Assembly: GCF_029167105.1 (NCBI RefSeq)
Contig: NZ_JARFML010000017.1
Span: 62,001 to 126,000, forward strand
Source: Bradyrhizobium yuanmingense
GTDB lineage: Bacteria; Pseudomonadota; Alphaproteobacteria; Rhizobiales; Xanthobacteraceae
Direction of reading: 5' to 3'
Length of the DNA: 64,000 nucleotides
Part shown: positions 53,439-61,927 of the stretch, one piece after another
How positions within the stretch are numbered: position 1 is the stretch's first letter
How the letters are laid out: the number at the start of each line of letters is the position of its first letter
Program-made: the position numbers and the translations under genes
The notes under the pieces: model-generated
Seen by the model: only the letters and a program-made list of their open reading frames with translations
Database searches by the model: none
Told to the model about the DNA's origin: nothing

Positions 53439-55214
53439 CTATACTCGCCCCAAAATCCCTTCCTCGACCGCCTTGATCTGCAGCGCCAGATATTTCGAGT
53501 TGATCCGGCATTGCGCGAGGCTCCCGGCGATGAACCAGAGGCCGGGCTGCTTGGTGCGCGCATACATGTTGCGCAGCTCGAAGCCGTCGCCGAACCCCCA
53601 GATCGGACCGACGCGGGCGGCGATGGCCTCGCCGAACAGCTGCCGCACCAGATATTCCTGCGGCTTGTAGCCGGTCGAGAGCACGATCAGGTCGGCGGCA
53701 ATCATCGAGCCGTCCTTCATCTGCGCGCCCTCCGCAACGAAGCTGTTGATGTCGGAAAACTGCCTGAGCTTGATCTTGCCCTCGACGATCAGGTCGGAGC
53801 AGCCGACGTTGAAATAATAACCGCCGCCGCGGGTGAGGTATCTGAATTGCCAGCCGGTGCCGGCCTCGCCGAAATCGAGCTTGAAGCCGACGCGCGAGAG
53901 GCCGTCGAGCAGCTCCTTGTCGAGCTGCTTCGACTGCTCGGTCAGCATCACATGCGTCTTCCTCGCGAGCGGCGTCGGCATCGCGGCTGCGATCAGGTCG
54001 TTGTCCTCGAGCGTGCCTTCGTTGTAGGTGGCATAAGCGAGCTGCGCCGACGGCTCGATGTTGGTCACGAGTGTGGGCGAACGCTGCACCAGCGTCACCT
54101 CGGCGCCGCTGGAATGAAGATCCTGCGCGATGTCGTGACCGCTGTTGCCGGTGCCGATGACGATGGCACGCTTGCCGGTCCAGTTCTCGCCGTCCTCGTA
54201 ACGGCTGGAATGCAGCAGCGTGCCCTTGAAATTGTCGAGCGTCGGAATGTCAGGAATATTGGCGATGCCGCTGACCCCGGTCGCCATGATCACATGGCGC
54301 GGATGCATGGTGCGCCTGCTGCCGTCGGCGCTCCGCAGCGTGACGGTCCAGTGGCGCTTCGCCTCATCATAGGCGCCGCCCTCGAACTCGGTGCCGGTCC
54401 AGAAATTCAGCTCCATGGCATCGACATAGGCCTCGAACCAGTTGGCGAGCTTGTCCTTGGGGATATAGACCGGCCAGTTCGGCGGAAACGGCATATAGGG
54501 CAGGTGATTGACCTGCACCTGGTTGTGCAGGGTCAGTGCGTGATAGCGCTTGCGCCAATTGTCGCCGATCCGCATCTCGCGATCGACAATCAGCGTATCG
54601 ACCTTCAGCTGCTTCAGCCGCGCGGCAATCGCGAGCCCGGCCTGGCCGCCGCCGACCACCAGCACGGCCGGATCGTGGTCGGCATAGGCGCGCGCAGCGT
54701 TGCGCTGGTCGAGCCAGTTCGGCCCGCGGAAGTCGCGCGAATAGGCCTGGCCGCGCGGCCGCGAGGTGCCGAGCTGTTCCTCGAAGCCCTTGAGCTCGTC
54801 GAGCGCGGTCAGCAGCGTCCATGCCTTCAGGCGGTCGCCGTCGGCAGGATCAGGCACGAGCCGCACGATGCCGTTGCCGCGACCGATCGCGGTCTCGAAG
54901 TTGAAGATCGCCTCGATGCAGTTGGTGGCGGCGCGCGTCACCCGGCGCGGCAGCGCCCGGTTCGGTGCGATCTTGAAATTGGTCGGCTCTGCCTTGGACG
55001 CGAGCGCGGCCAGCGCTTGCGCAATCGTCTCGCGCCCGGCGAGCGTTTGCAGGTTCCAGCTCAGCGCCAGCACGTCGCGCCAGAAGCCGTCGGCGAGGAA
55101 GAGCGGGCCCAGCGTCGCGGGATCAGGTCTGCTTAAGGTGCGCTCGAAATCGTCGAGCCAGGCCTGTGCGGCGATGGAAATATCCTGCGTCCGGTCCAGC
55201 ATGCGCGACCTCAT
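53439..55214 (-). CDS. Flavin-containing monooxygenase with N-terminal NTF2-like domain
   Basis: The 591-residue protein has an N-terminal 140-residue NTF2/SnoaL-like domain (FERTLSRPDPATLGPLFLADG), then an FMO: FAD-binding VVGGGQAGLAIAARL, NADP-binding VIGTGNSGHDIAQDL, and a FATGY-like LSTGYKPQEYL. It is cytoplasmic. Class B monooxygenases of this type oxygenate carbonyls or heteroatoms. It is last in a four-gene row with acyl-CoA ligase, Liv-type binding protein and nitronate monooxygenase. Confidence 0.9.
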   Translation of the reverse strand: MRSRMLDRTQDISIAAQAWLDDFERTLSRPDPATLGPLFLADGFWRDVLALSWNLQTLAGRETIAQALAALASKAEPTNFKIAPNRALPRRVTRAATNCIEAIFNFETAIGRGNGIVRLVPDPADGDRLKAWTLLTALDELKGFEEQLGTSRPRGQAYSRDFRGPNWLDQRNAARAYADHDPAVLVVGGGQAGLAIAARLKQLKVDTLIVDREMRIGDNWRKRYHALTLHNQVQVNHLPYMPFPPNWPVYIPKDKLANWFEAYVDAMELNFWTGTEFEGGAYDEAKRHWTVTLRSADGSRRTMHPRHVIMATGVSGIANIPDIPTLDNFKGTLLHSSRYEDGENWTGKRAIVIGTGNSGHDIAQDLHSSGAEVTLVQRSPTLVTNIEPSAQLAYATYNEGTLEDNDLIAAAMPTPLARKTHVMLTEQSKQLDKELLDGLSRVGFKLDFGEAGTGWQFRYLTRGGGYYFNVGCSDLIVEGKIKLRQFSDINSFVAEGAQMKDGSMIAADLIVLSTGYKPQEYLVRQLFGEAIAARVGPIWGFGDGFELRNMYARTKQPGLWFIAGSLAQCRINSKYLALQIKAVEEGILGRV

Positions 55215-55364
55215 GGCCGTCTTCGCGGCGTTTCCTCGGAGATCGAACGCTATACGGTTTCGCCGCCCGCCAAAAGCCGCGAACCGCGCGAGGCCGGCAT
55301 GCAGCCCTGCCCGGACGGAATATGGCCCGGAATTCCGCGCGTGCGGACGCGGCCGCAGAACGAC

Positions 55365-56891
55365 TTAAGCGCCGCCCGGCCTGTGCTCGGCCCAATAGGG
55401 ATCGCGCAGCTTGCGCTTGAAGATCTTTCCGGTCGCCTCGCGGGGCAGCGCATCCAGGAACTTGACCTCCTTCGGCACCTTGAAGTTGGCCAGACGCTCG
55501 CGCAAGAAAGCCTGCACCGCGGCGGCCGAGAGCTGCTCGGCCCTGTCGGGCTCGATGCAGGCGCACAGCCGCTCGCCATATTCCGCGTCCGGGATGCCGA
55601 ACACGGCGCAATCGCGCACGCCGGGCATCGCGATCAACACGTTCTCGATCTCGGCGGGATAGATGTTGACGCCGCCCGAGATCACCATGTCGCGCTTGCG
55701 GTCGCACAGGAACAGATAGCCGTCCTCGTCGAGATAGCCGACGTCGCCGACGCTGACGAGACCGTCGCGGCCGGCCTCGGCGCGCGCCTGCGCCTTGCCG
55801 TGATAGTCGAAATCCGGCACCGCGGTCTGGCGCATATAGATCTCGCCGACCTCATTGACATCGCAGAGGCTGCCGTCGTCGCGAAAGATCTTGACGATGC
55901 CGCCTTCGATGGCGCGGCCGACGGTGCCGGGCTTCTTCAGCGCCTCTTCGGCCGAGTGCCAAACCGGGATGCCGGTCTCGGTCGAGCCGAAATATTCGTT
56001 GATGACCGGTCCCCACCACTCGATCATGGCCCGCTTCACCTCGGACGGGCAGGGCGCCGCGCCGTGCACAACGAAGCGCAGCGACGACAGGTCGTAGCGC
56101 TGCCGGACCGCTTCGGGCAGGCGCAGCAGACGGACGAACATGGTCGGCACCATGTGGATATGGGTCACACGGTGGCGCTCGATCAACGCCAGCAGCTCCT
56201 CGGCGTCGAAGCGCGGCTGAAGCACGATCGTGCAACCGTTGCGGAACGCCATCATGCCGTAGGAATGCGGCGCCGAGTGATACATCGGCCCGTTGATCAG
56301 CACGACCTGGCCCTCGCGCGGCTTGAGGCCATAGGCGATCGCGCCGACCCGCTCGGAGGCAGCGGCCTGCTCCGGCTGCATCGGCATGCGGCGCACGCCC
56401 TTCGGCATGCCCGTGGTCCCCGACGTGTAGATCATCGCCGCGGCCCGGCGCGGCGGCTCCTGCATCTCGGTGTGGCCGTCGCGCCAGCGGTCCCAATCGG
56501 TGAGATCCGCCGGGATTTCGGTCAGCTCATGGGGAATGGCGAAGGTCGCCGCCAGCTCGGGCGGGGTCGCGACCACGAGCAGGCGAACATCCTCCGGAAT
56601 GCCGCCCCGGATTTGCGGCAGTAGGTCGGCGTGGCAGATCAGGATCTTCGCGCCGCTGTCGGTCAGGATGTAGCGGACCTCCTCGGCCTTCAGGTGCCAG
56701 TTGATTGGCACCACGGGGCTGCCCAGTGCGGCCGAGGCCGCGACCACCTCGAACAAGGCGAAGTCGTTGCGCAGCATCATGGCGACCGGCGCGCCTTCGG
56801 CAAGGCCGAGGGCGCGCAGCCCGCTCGCCGCGCGTCTGATGCGCGCCTGGATCTCGTCATAGCCGATCCGGCGTTCGCCGCTGATGATCAT
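55365..56891 (-). CDS. Acyl-CoA synthetase (AMP-dependent ligase)
   Basis: The 508-residue adenylate-forming enzyme has YTSGTTGMPKGVRR, YFGSTETGIPVW, a conserved DVGYLDEDGYLFLCDRKRDM hinge, and a C-terminal catalytic Lys in PREATGKIFKRKL. It would activate a fatty or aromatic carboxylic acid to its CoA ester. It is encoded 22 bases after the Liv-type binding protein, so co-expressed. The substrate is unknown. Confidence 0.93.
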   Translation of the reverse strand: MIISGERRIGYDEIQARIRRAASGLRALGLAEGAPVAMMLRNDFALFEVVAASAALGSPVVPINWHLKAEEVRYILTDSGAKILICHADLLPQIRGGIPEDVRLLVVATPPELAATFAIPHELTEIPADLTDWDRWRDGHTEMQEPPRRAAAMIYTSGTTGMPKGVRRMPMQPEQAAASERVGAIAYGLKPREGQVVLINGPMYHSAPHSYGMMAFRNGCTIVLQPRFDAEELLALIERHRVTHIHMVPTMFVRLLRLPEAVRQRYDLSSLRFVVHGAAPCPSEVKRAMIEWWGPVINEYFGSTETGIPVWHSAEEALKKPGTVGRAIEGGIVKIFRDDGSLCDVNEVGEIYMRQTAVPDFDYHGKAQARAEAGRDGLVSVGDVGYLDEDGYLFLCDRKRDMVISGGVNIYPAEIENVLIAMPGVRDCAVFGIPDAEYGERLCACIEPDRAEQLSAAAVQAFLRERLANFKVPKEVKFLDALPREATGKIFKRKLRDPYWAEHRPGGA

Positions 56892-56913
56892 GGTCTGTCC
56901 TATTCCGTTCGAG

Positions 56914-58098
56914 TCAGCGATCGTCCAGCACGTCGCCGAAGCCGACCCAGCTCTTGCCGTTGAAGCGCCGCAGCTGCAGCTGCTGGAACGGCAGATAGTC
57001 GTCGGCGGCGGTGCTGACGGATATGCCGGGCAGCAGCAGCGGCAGCTTCACCTCCTTCAGCGAGGCGGACTGGCGCATGATGTTGTCGCGGCTGAAATCG
57101 TCCTTGCACGCCTTCAGCACCGTCATCAGCAGCGTCGCGTAGTGGTAGCCGGCCGCATAATTGGAGTTGGAGAGGTCCGCATTCGGCATGTACTGCTTCA
57201 TGAAGGCGAAATACTCCTTCACGCCGGGATCGCTGGCCCATTGCGGGTCCATCGTGTCCTTCTGGTTGCTCGACGAGATCAGGCCGACGGCGTTGTCGAG
57301 CCCGGCCGGCTCCAGAAACGAGATCGACGAGGCCGAGGTCGGCACGAAGAACAGCTCGGGCTTCCAGCCGAGCTCGGCGACGCCCTTTATCATCTGCGAG
57401 GTGAACTTGCCGAGCACGACGCCAAACAGCACGTCGGCCCCCGACGCCTTCAGGGTCGACAGCTGCGAGCTGATCGTCGGTGCGCTGGTCTCGTAGGTCG
57501 CTTCCGCAACGATCATGCCGGCAGCCTTGTCGCCGAGCGCGCGCTTGAAGCCGGCGACGTAGTCGCGGCCGAAATCGTCGTTCTGGGAGAGGATGGCGAT
57601 CTTGGCGCCCGGCTTGGTGCGCAGCACATGCTTGGCATAGACCACGCCTTCGGATTCATAGGCGGCCATGCCGGGCATGGTCCATGGGTATTTCTGCGGG
57701 TCGGCCCATTTGGTCGCGCCGGAGAGCACGAACAGCTGCGGCACCTTCTTGCCGTTGAGGTAGCGCTGCACGGCGCTGTTGGTTGCGGTGCCGAGCGAGC
57801 CGAACAGCATCAGCACCTCGTCCTGCTCGACGAGCTTGCGGGTCTGCTCAACCGTCTTCGGCGGCGAATAGGCGTCGTCCAGCGTGATGAACTTGACCTT
57901 GCGGCCGTTGATGCCGCCTTCGGCATTGATCTTCTCGAAGAACGCCTCCTGCGTCCGGCCGATCGCGCCGAAGCCGGAGGCCGGGCCGCTATAGGGCAGG
58001 GTCTGTCCGATCCGGATCTCGTCACTGCCTTCGGCATGGGCGCCGCCACCGGCGAGCGCCAGCAGAGACAGGCCGATCAATGTGGCTGCCAGCTTCAT
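56914..58098 (-). CDS. Liv-type (branched-chain amino acid/aromatic) ABC substrate-binding protein
   Basis: The 394-residue protein has a Sec signal (MKLAATLIGLSLLALAGGGAHAEGS) and a Peripla_BP_6 fold: IRIGQTLPYSGPASGFGAIG and LDDAYSPPKTVEQTRKLVEQD. In catabolic clusters these proteins often bind aromatic acids. No permease or ATPase gene is adjacent, so it must use a distant transporter. Its ATG follows GGGAGGAC. Confidence 0.93.
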   Translation of the reverse strand: MKLAATLIGLSLLALAGGGAHAEGSDEIRIGQTLPYSGPASGFGAIGRTQEAFFEKINAEGGINGRKVKFITLDDAYSPPKTVEQTRKLVEQDEVLMLFGSLGTATNSAVQRYLNGKKVPQLFVLSGATKWADPQKYPWTMPGMAAYESEGVVYAKHVLRTKPGAKIAILSQNDDFGRDYVAGFKRALGDKAAGMIVAEATYETSAPTISSQLSTLKASGADVLFGVVLGKFTSQMIKGVAELGWKPELFFVPTSASSISFLEPAGLDNAVGLISSSNQKDTMDPQWASDPGVKEYFAFMKQYMPNADLSNSNYAAGYHYATLLMTVLKACKDDFSRDNIMRQSASLKEVKLPLLLPGISVSTAADDYLPFQQLQLRRFNGKSWVGFGDVLDDR

Positions 58099-58148
58099 GA
58101 TGTCCTCCCGTTTTATTGTCAGTCCAATCCTGTTGTCGGACCGCGCCG

Positions 58149-59126
58149 TCAGGCGCTGACGCGCATCAGGAAATCCTGCCTCGCCTGATCGAATTCACGC
58201 TTCATGCGGTCGACGAGCTCCGCGACGGGCGGGGCATCGGTGATCTGGCCGATGCCCTGGCCCGATCCCCAGATGTCGCGCCACGCCTTGGATTTCATGT
58301 TGCCGCCGGAGCCGAAGTTCATCTTCGATTTGTCGGCGGCGGGGAGATTGTCCGGATCGAGGCCGGCGGCAGCGATCGACGGGCCGAGATAATTGCCGTG
58401 CACGCCGGTGAACAGGTTGGTGTAGACGATGTCGTGCGCGGCGTGCTGCGTCAGCGCCGACTTGTAGGCCCCGTCCGCATTGGCTTCCTGCGTCGCGATG
58501 AAGCGCGTGCCCATATAGGCGAGGTCGGCGCCCAGCGTCAGCGCCGAGGCGATGCCATAGCCGTCGCTGATCGCGCCCGACAGCAGGACGGCGCCGTCGA
58601 ACCATTGCTTGACCTCGCGCACCAGCGCAAAGGGCGACAGCGTGCCGGCGTGTCCGCCCGCACCGGCGCAGACCAGGATCAGGCCGTCGACGCCCTGCTC
58701 GGCCGCCTTGCGCGCGTGCTTGACGTTGATGACGTCGTGGAACACCAGCCCACCATAGGAATGCGCGGCCTCGACGATCTCAGCCGGCGGCCGCAGCGAG
58801 GTGATGATGATGGGCGCCTTGTGCTTGACGCAGGTCTCCATGTCCTTCATCAGCCGGTCGTTGGAGGCATGGCAGATCTGGTTGACGGCGTAGGGCGCGA
58901 CCTTCTTGCCGGGATTGCGCGATTTGTATTCGCCGAGCTCGTCCTCGATCCGGCTCAGCCATTCGCCGAGCTTCTCGACCGGGCGGGCATTGAGCGCGGG
59001 AAAGGAGCCGACGACGCCCGCCTTGCACTGGGCGATCACCAGTTCCGGGCCGGAGACGATGAACAGCGGCGAGCCGACCACGGGCAGCTCGAGCGAATCC
59101 TTCAAGAGTGTGGGCAGTGCCATCAT
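58149..59126 (-). CDS. Nitronate monooxygenase (2-nitropropane dioxygenase family)
   Basis: The 325-residue FMN enzyme has a TIM-barrel with PLFIVSGPELVIAQCKAG, LILVCAGAGGHAGTLSPFALV and GADLAYMGTRFIAT. Members oxidise nitronates such as propionate-3-nitronate. Two adjacent ATGs at 59126 and 59123 are both possible starts behind GGGAGG. It is first in the row and divergent from the LysR gene. Confidence 0.92.
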   Translation of the reverse strand: MMALPTLLKDSLELPVVGSPLFIVSGPELVIAQCKAGVVGSFPALNARPVEKLGEWLSRIEDELGEYKSRNPGKKVAPYAVNQICHASNDRLMKDMETCVKHKAPIIITSLRPPAEIVEAAHSYGGLVFHDVINVKHARKAAEQGVDGLILVCAGAGGHAGTLSPFALVREVKQWFDGAVLLSGAISDGYGIASALTLGADLAYMGTRFIATQEANADGAYKSALTQHAAHDIVYTNLFTGVHGNYLGPSIAAAGLDPDNLPAADKSKMNFGSGGNMKSKAWRDIWGSGQGIGQITDAPPVAELVDRMKREFDQARQDFLMRVSA

Positions 59127-59239
59127 GTCCTCCCGAAACGCAGCCCCGCCCGCGGGCGGATGACGAGGCGTTTCCGTATTGATTGTCGCGCGGGCGGATG
59201 GGCCGCCCGGGCCGCGGATTTGATCCCATTATAAGGTTG

Positions 59240-59290
59240 GACGACGCGGCCCGGCCGTTCAATAATGAACGAACGATCATTCAGGTATGA
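59240..59290. promoter_or_regulatory. Candidate LysR binding region
   Basis: Between the divergent nitronate monooxygenase and LysR genes, GTTCA (59257-59261) pairs with TGAAC (59266-59270) and AATGA (59264-59268) with TCATT (59277-59281). LysR sites are often such short AT-rich dyads close to the regulator's own start. Confidence 0.45.
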
Positions 59291-59302
59291 ACAGGGCTGC
59301 CG

Positions 59303-60190
59303 ATGGATTGGGACCTTTGCAAGACCTTCGTCGCGGTCGCCGATACCGGCAGCTTCACCGCCGCCGCCCGCCGCCTGCACACCAGCCATCCCACCGTCAG
59401 CCGCAAGATCGCGGCGCTGGAAGCCCAGCTCGGCACAAGATTGGTGGCGCGGGCCGCCGATGGCCTGGCGCTGACCGCGGACGGACGGACCTTGCGCGAG
59501 CACGCCGAGGCCATGGCGGCCGCAGCGCTGCGGGCCGAGACCGCAGTGGCGGCGGGTGGACACAAGGCGCGCGGCATCGTCAAGCTGTCGATCGGCGCGA
59601 CGCTGGCCTCGCACTGGCTGATGCCGCGCTTGCCAGCCTTCCTGCGCGCGCACGATCATATCCAGCTCGAGATCATCACCCATCCATTTCCGGCGAGCGT
59701 GCGCCGGCGTGAGGCGGACGTGGTGCTGCGGCCCTTCGATACCGGGGAGGAGAACCTGGTCGGCCGCAAGATCGGCCGTCTCGGCACCGGCTTCTATGCC
59801 TCGCGCGATTATGCCGCCGGGCGGTCCCTGCCGGAACGGCGCGGCGACTGGAAGGAGCACAGCGTCATCGGCTTCGCCGACCAGACGTCCAATGCGCAGC
59901 TTGCGCGCTGGAGCGATGTGGTCACGCGGCAGGCCAGGGTGGTGATGCGCTGCTCGTCCCAGGGCGACATGCTGGCGGCGGCCCGCGCCGGAATCGGAAT
60001 CTCCGCGCTGTCGTGCTTCGTCGCCGAAACCTATTCCGATCTCGTGCGCGTCGCCCCGCAAAAGCTCGCCAGCGTCGCGGATCTCTGGCTGCTGGCCCAT
60101 CCCGATCTCGTCGAGCTGCCGGCGGTGCGCGCCGTAATCGAATTCGTCGCCGAATGCGCCCGGGCCGACCGCGCGCGGCTGCGCGGTTAG
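59303..60190 (+). CDS. LysR-family regulator
   Basis: The 295-residue regulator starts MDWDLCKTFVAVADTGSFTA with the winged helix and RLHTSHPTVSRKIAALE, then a substrate-binding domain. It is divergent from the monooxygenase/ligase/binding-protein row, the usual position of an activator of that set. Its last four bases overlap the converging glycosylase gene. The effector is unknown. Confidence 0.93.
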   Translation: MDWDLCKTFVAVADTGSFTAAARRLHTSHPTVSRKIAALEAQLGTRLVARAADGLALTADGRTLREHAEAMAAAALRAETAVAAGGHKARGIVKLSIGATLASHWLMPRLPAFLRAHDHIQLEIITHPFPASVRRREADVVLRPFDTGEENLVGRKIGRLGTGFYASRDYAAGRSLPERRGDWKEHSVIGFADQTSNAQLARWSDVVTRQARVVMRCSSQGDMLAAARAGIGISALSCFVAETYSDLVRVAPQKLASVADLWLLAHPDLVELPAVRAVIEFVAECARADRARLRG

Positions 60191-60840
60191 CCCGATTCCG
60201 CGAGCACGCCCTCGCGCTTCTTCACCGCGCGGTAATAGCTCCACCACAGATGCGCAGCCGCACCGCGCAGCGGACGCCAGGGCTCGGCGATCGGCGCCAT
60301 CTGTTTCTCCGTCGGCCGCGCCTTGAGGCCGAGGCCGATACGGATGCCTTCCTGCACGGCGAGGTCGCCGGCCGGCCAGGCATCGCCGTGGCCGAGGCAG
60401 AACAACAGGTAGACGTCGGCCGTCCAGGGGCCGATGCCCGGCAGCGCGATCAGGGTGTGATGCGCCGCGTCGGCATCCTCCTCCGCGAGCACGTCGAGGT
60501 TCAGCCGCTGCGCGGCGATCTCGCGGGCGAGATGCTTGAGCGTCTTGATCTTGGCGGCGGAGAGGCCGAGCCGCCCCAGCCGGTCGGCGCGGGCGCGGCG
60601 CACGGCGTCATGGTCGAGCGGATCGAATGCGGCCGACAGCCGCCCCCAGATCGCCGCGGCGCTCGCGGTGGAGAGCTGCTGCCCGCAGACGATGTGCGCG
60701 AGCCCCGTAAAACCCGGCTCGCGCCGCCGCAACGCCGGCATGCCCGCGATCTCGAGCACGGGCTTGAGCCGCGGATCGCGCTTGATCAGCGCGTGAACGG
60801 CCTCTTCGAGATCGGACTGGGTTTCGAGGTGGATGGTCAT
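60187..60840 (-). CDS. DNA-3-methyladenine glycosylase II, AlkA-like
   Basis: The 217-residue glycosylase has the HhH-GPD fold with IVCGQQLSTASAAAIW, the hairpin LPGIGPWTADVYLLF, and the catalytic Asp in WPAGDLAVQEG. It removes alkylated bases. It lacks the N-terminal beta domain of E. coli AlkA, as is normal for the short group. The start at 60840 is used because the open frame upstream lies in a repeat. Confidence 0.93.
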   Translation of the reverse strand: MTIHLETQSDLEEAVHALIKRDPRLKPVLEIAGMPALRRREPGFTGLAHIVCGQQLSTASAAAIWGRLSAAFDPLDHDAVRRARADRLGRLGLSAAKIKTLKHLAREIAAQRLNLDVLAEEDADAAHHTLIALPGIGPWTADVYLLFCLGHGDAWPAGDLAVQEGIRIGLGLKARPTEKQMAPIAEPWRPLRGAAAHLWWSYYRAVKKREGVLAESG

Positions 60841-60860
60841 GAAGGCCCTGCTCGTCATGC

Positions 60861-60937
60861 GTGGGCTTGACCCGCGCATCCATCTCCTATCGTAACAGAG
60901 TCTTGGAAGATGGATGGCCGGGTCAAGCCCGGCCATG
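60861..60937. repeat. Palindromic intergenic repeat
   Basis: GGGCTTGACCCG-CGCATCCATCT near 60863-60885 mirrors AGATGGATGGCCGGGTCAAGCCC near 60908-60930. This resembles the GGCTTGACCCGGCCATCC repeats common in Bradyrhizobium. Confidence 0.8.
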
Positions 60938-60956
60938 ACAAGCCTCGTGAGAATCC

Positions 60957-61826
60957 ATGCCACCCGTTTTCCGATTTGCCCCCAGCCCGAACGGCTTCCT
61001 GCATCTCGGCCACGCCTATTCCGCGCTGCTCAATTTTGATCGAGCGCGCGAGTCCGGCGGCCGATTGCTGCTACGGATCGAGGACATCGACGCGACGCGC
61101 TGCCGGCCGGATTATGAGGCGGCGATCTATGAGGACCTCGGCTGGCTCGGGATTGCCTGGGAGACGCCGGTGCGACGTCAATCCGAACATCTCGCCGATT
61201 ATCGTGCTGCGCTGGAAAAGCTCTCTGGGCTCGGTCTCGTCTATCCCGCCTTCGAAAGCCGGGCCGAGATCGCAAGGCTGGTGGCGGCGCGCGAGGCCGG
61301 CGGGCCGTGGCCACGTGATCCCGACGGCGCGCCGCTTTATCCGGGCGAGGCCAGATCACTCTCGCCTGACGAGCGCGCGCAGCTGATCGCCTCGGGCGCG
61401 CCCTATGCGCTGCGGCTCGACATGGCGACCGCCTGCCGCCGCGTCGCCGGCCTGAGCTGGAACGAGCTCGGCGAGGGGCCGGATGGCGAGCGCGGCATCG
61501 TCCCGGCGCGGCCGGAGGCCTGGGGCGATATCATCCTGGCCCGCAAGGAGACGCCGACCAGCTACCATCTCTCGGTGGTCGTCGACGACGCGCTCCAGGG
61601 CGCCAGCGAGATCGTGCGGGGGCAGGACCTCTTTTACGCCACCGCGGTGCACCGCCTGCTCCAGGTCCTGCTCGGCCTGCCCGAGCCGGCCTATCGCCAT
61701 CACCGGTTGATTCGCGATGAGGCGGGTCGGAAGCTGTCGAAATCGGGCCGCTCGACCGGTCTGCGCGAATTGCGCGCGGCCGGCCTCACGCCTGCCGCGA
61801 TCTGCCGGCTGGTGGGATTAGGTTAA
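60957..61826 (+). CDS. gluQ: Glutamyl-Q tRNA(Asp) synthetase
   Basis: The 289-residue protein is a truncated glutamyl-tRNA synthetase catalytic domain: RFAPSPNGFLHLGHAYSALL with the HLGH motif, LLLRIEDIDATRCRPDYE, and KLSKS near residue 264. It lacks the anticodon domain and attaches Glu to queuosine-34 of tRNA-Asp. The zinc-binding cysteines of the E. coli enzyme are not seen (YPAFESRAEI, LYPGEAR), so this may be a zinc-free variant. Confidence 0.93.
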   Translation: MPPVFRFAPSPNGFLHLGHAYSALLNFDRARESGGRLLLRIEDIDATRCRPDYEAAIYEDLGWLGIAWETPVRRQSEHLADYRAALEKLSGLGLVYPAFESRAEIARLVAAREAGGPWPRDPDGAPLYPGEARSLSPDERAQLIASGAPYALRLDMATACRRVAGLSWNELGEGPDGERGIVPARPEAWGDIILARKETPTSYHLSVVVDDALQGASEIVRGQDLFYATAVHRLLQVLLGLPEPAYRHHRLIRDEAGRKLSKSGRSTGLRELRAAGLTPAAICRLVGLG

Positions 61827-61927
61827 GTTTCTCTGGGGGTTAGCGAAACGTCGCCGTGACTCCGGGCGTTCCTCCGTGCCATGCTTGGCCAGCGCGGGGT
61901 TCGAAGAGGGTACTTCGAAGGGGATTC

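Noticed and set aside
53511..55136. Long plus-strand open frame over the flavin monooxygenase
   Set aside because: Shadow; the minus strand has both dinucleotide-binding motifs.
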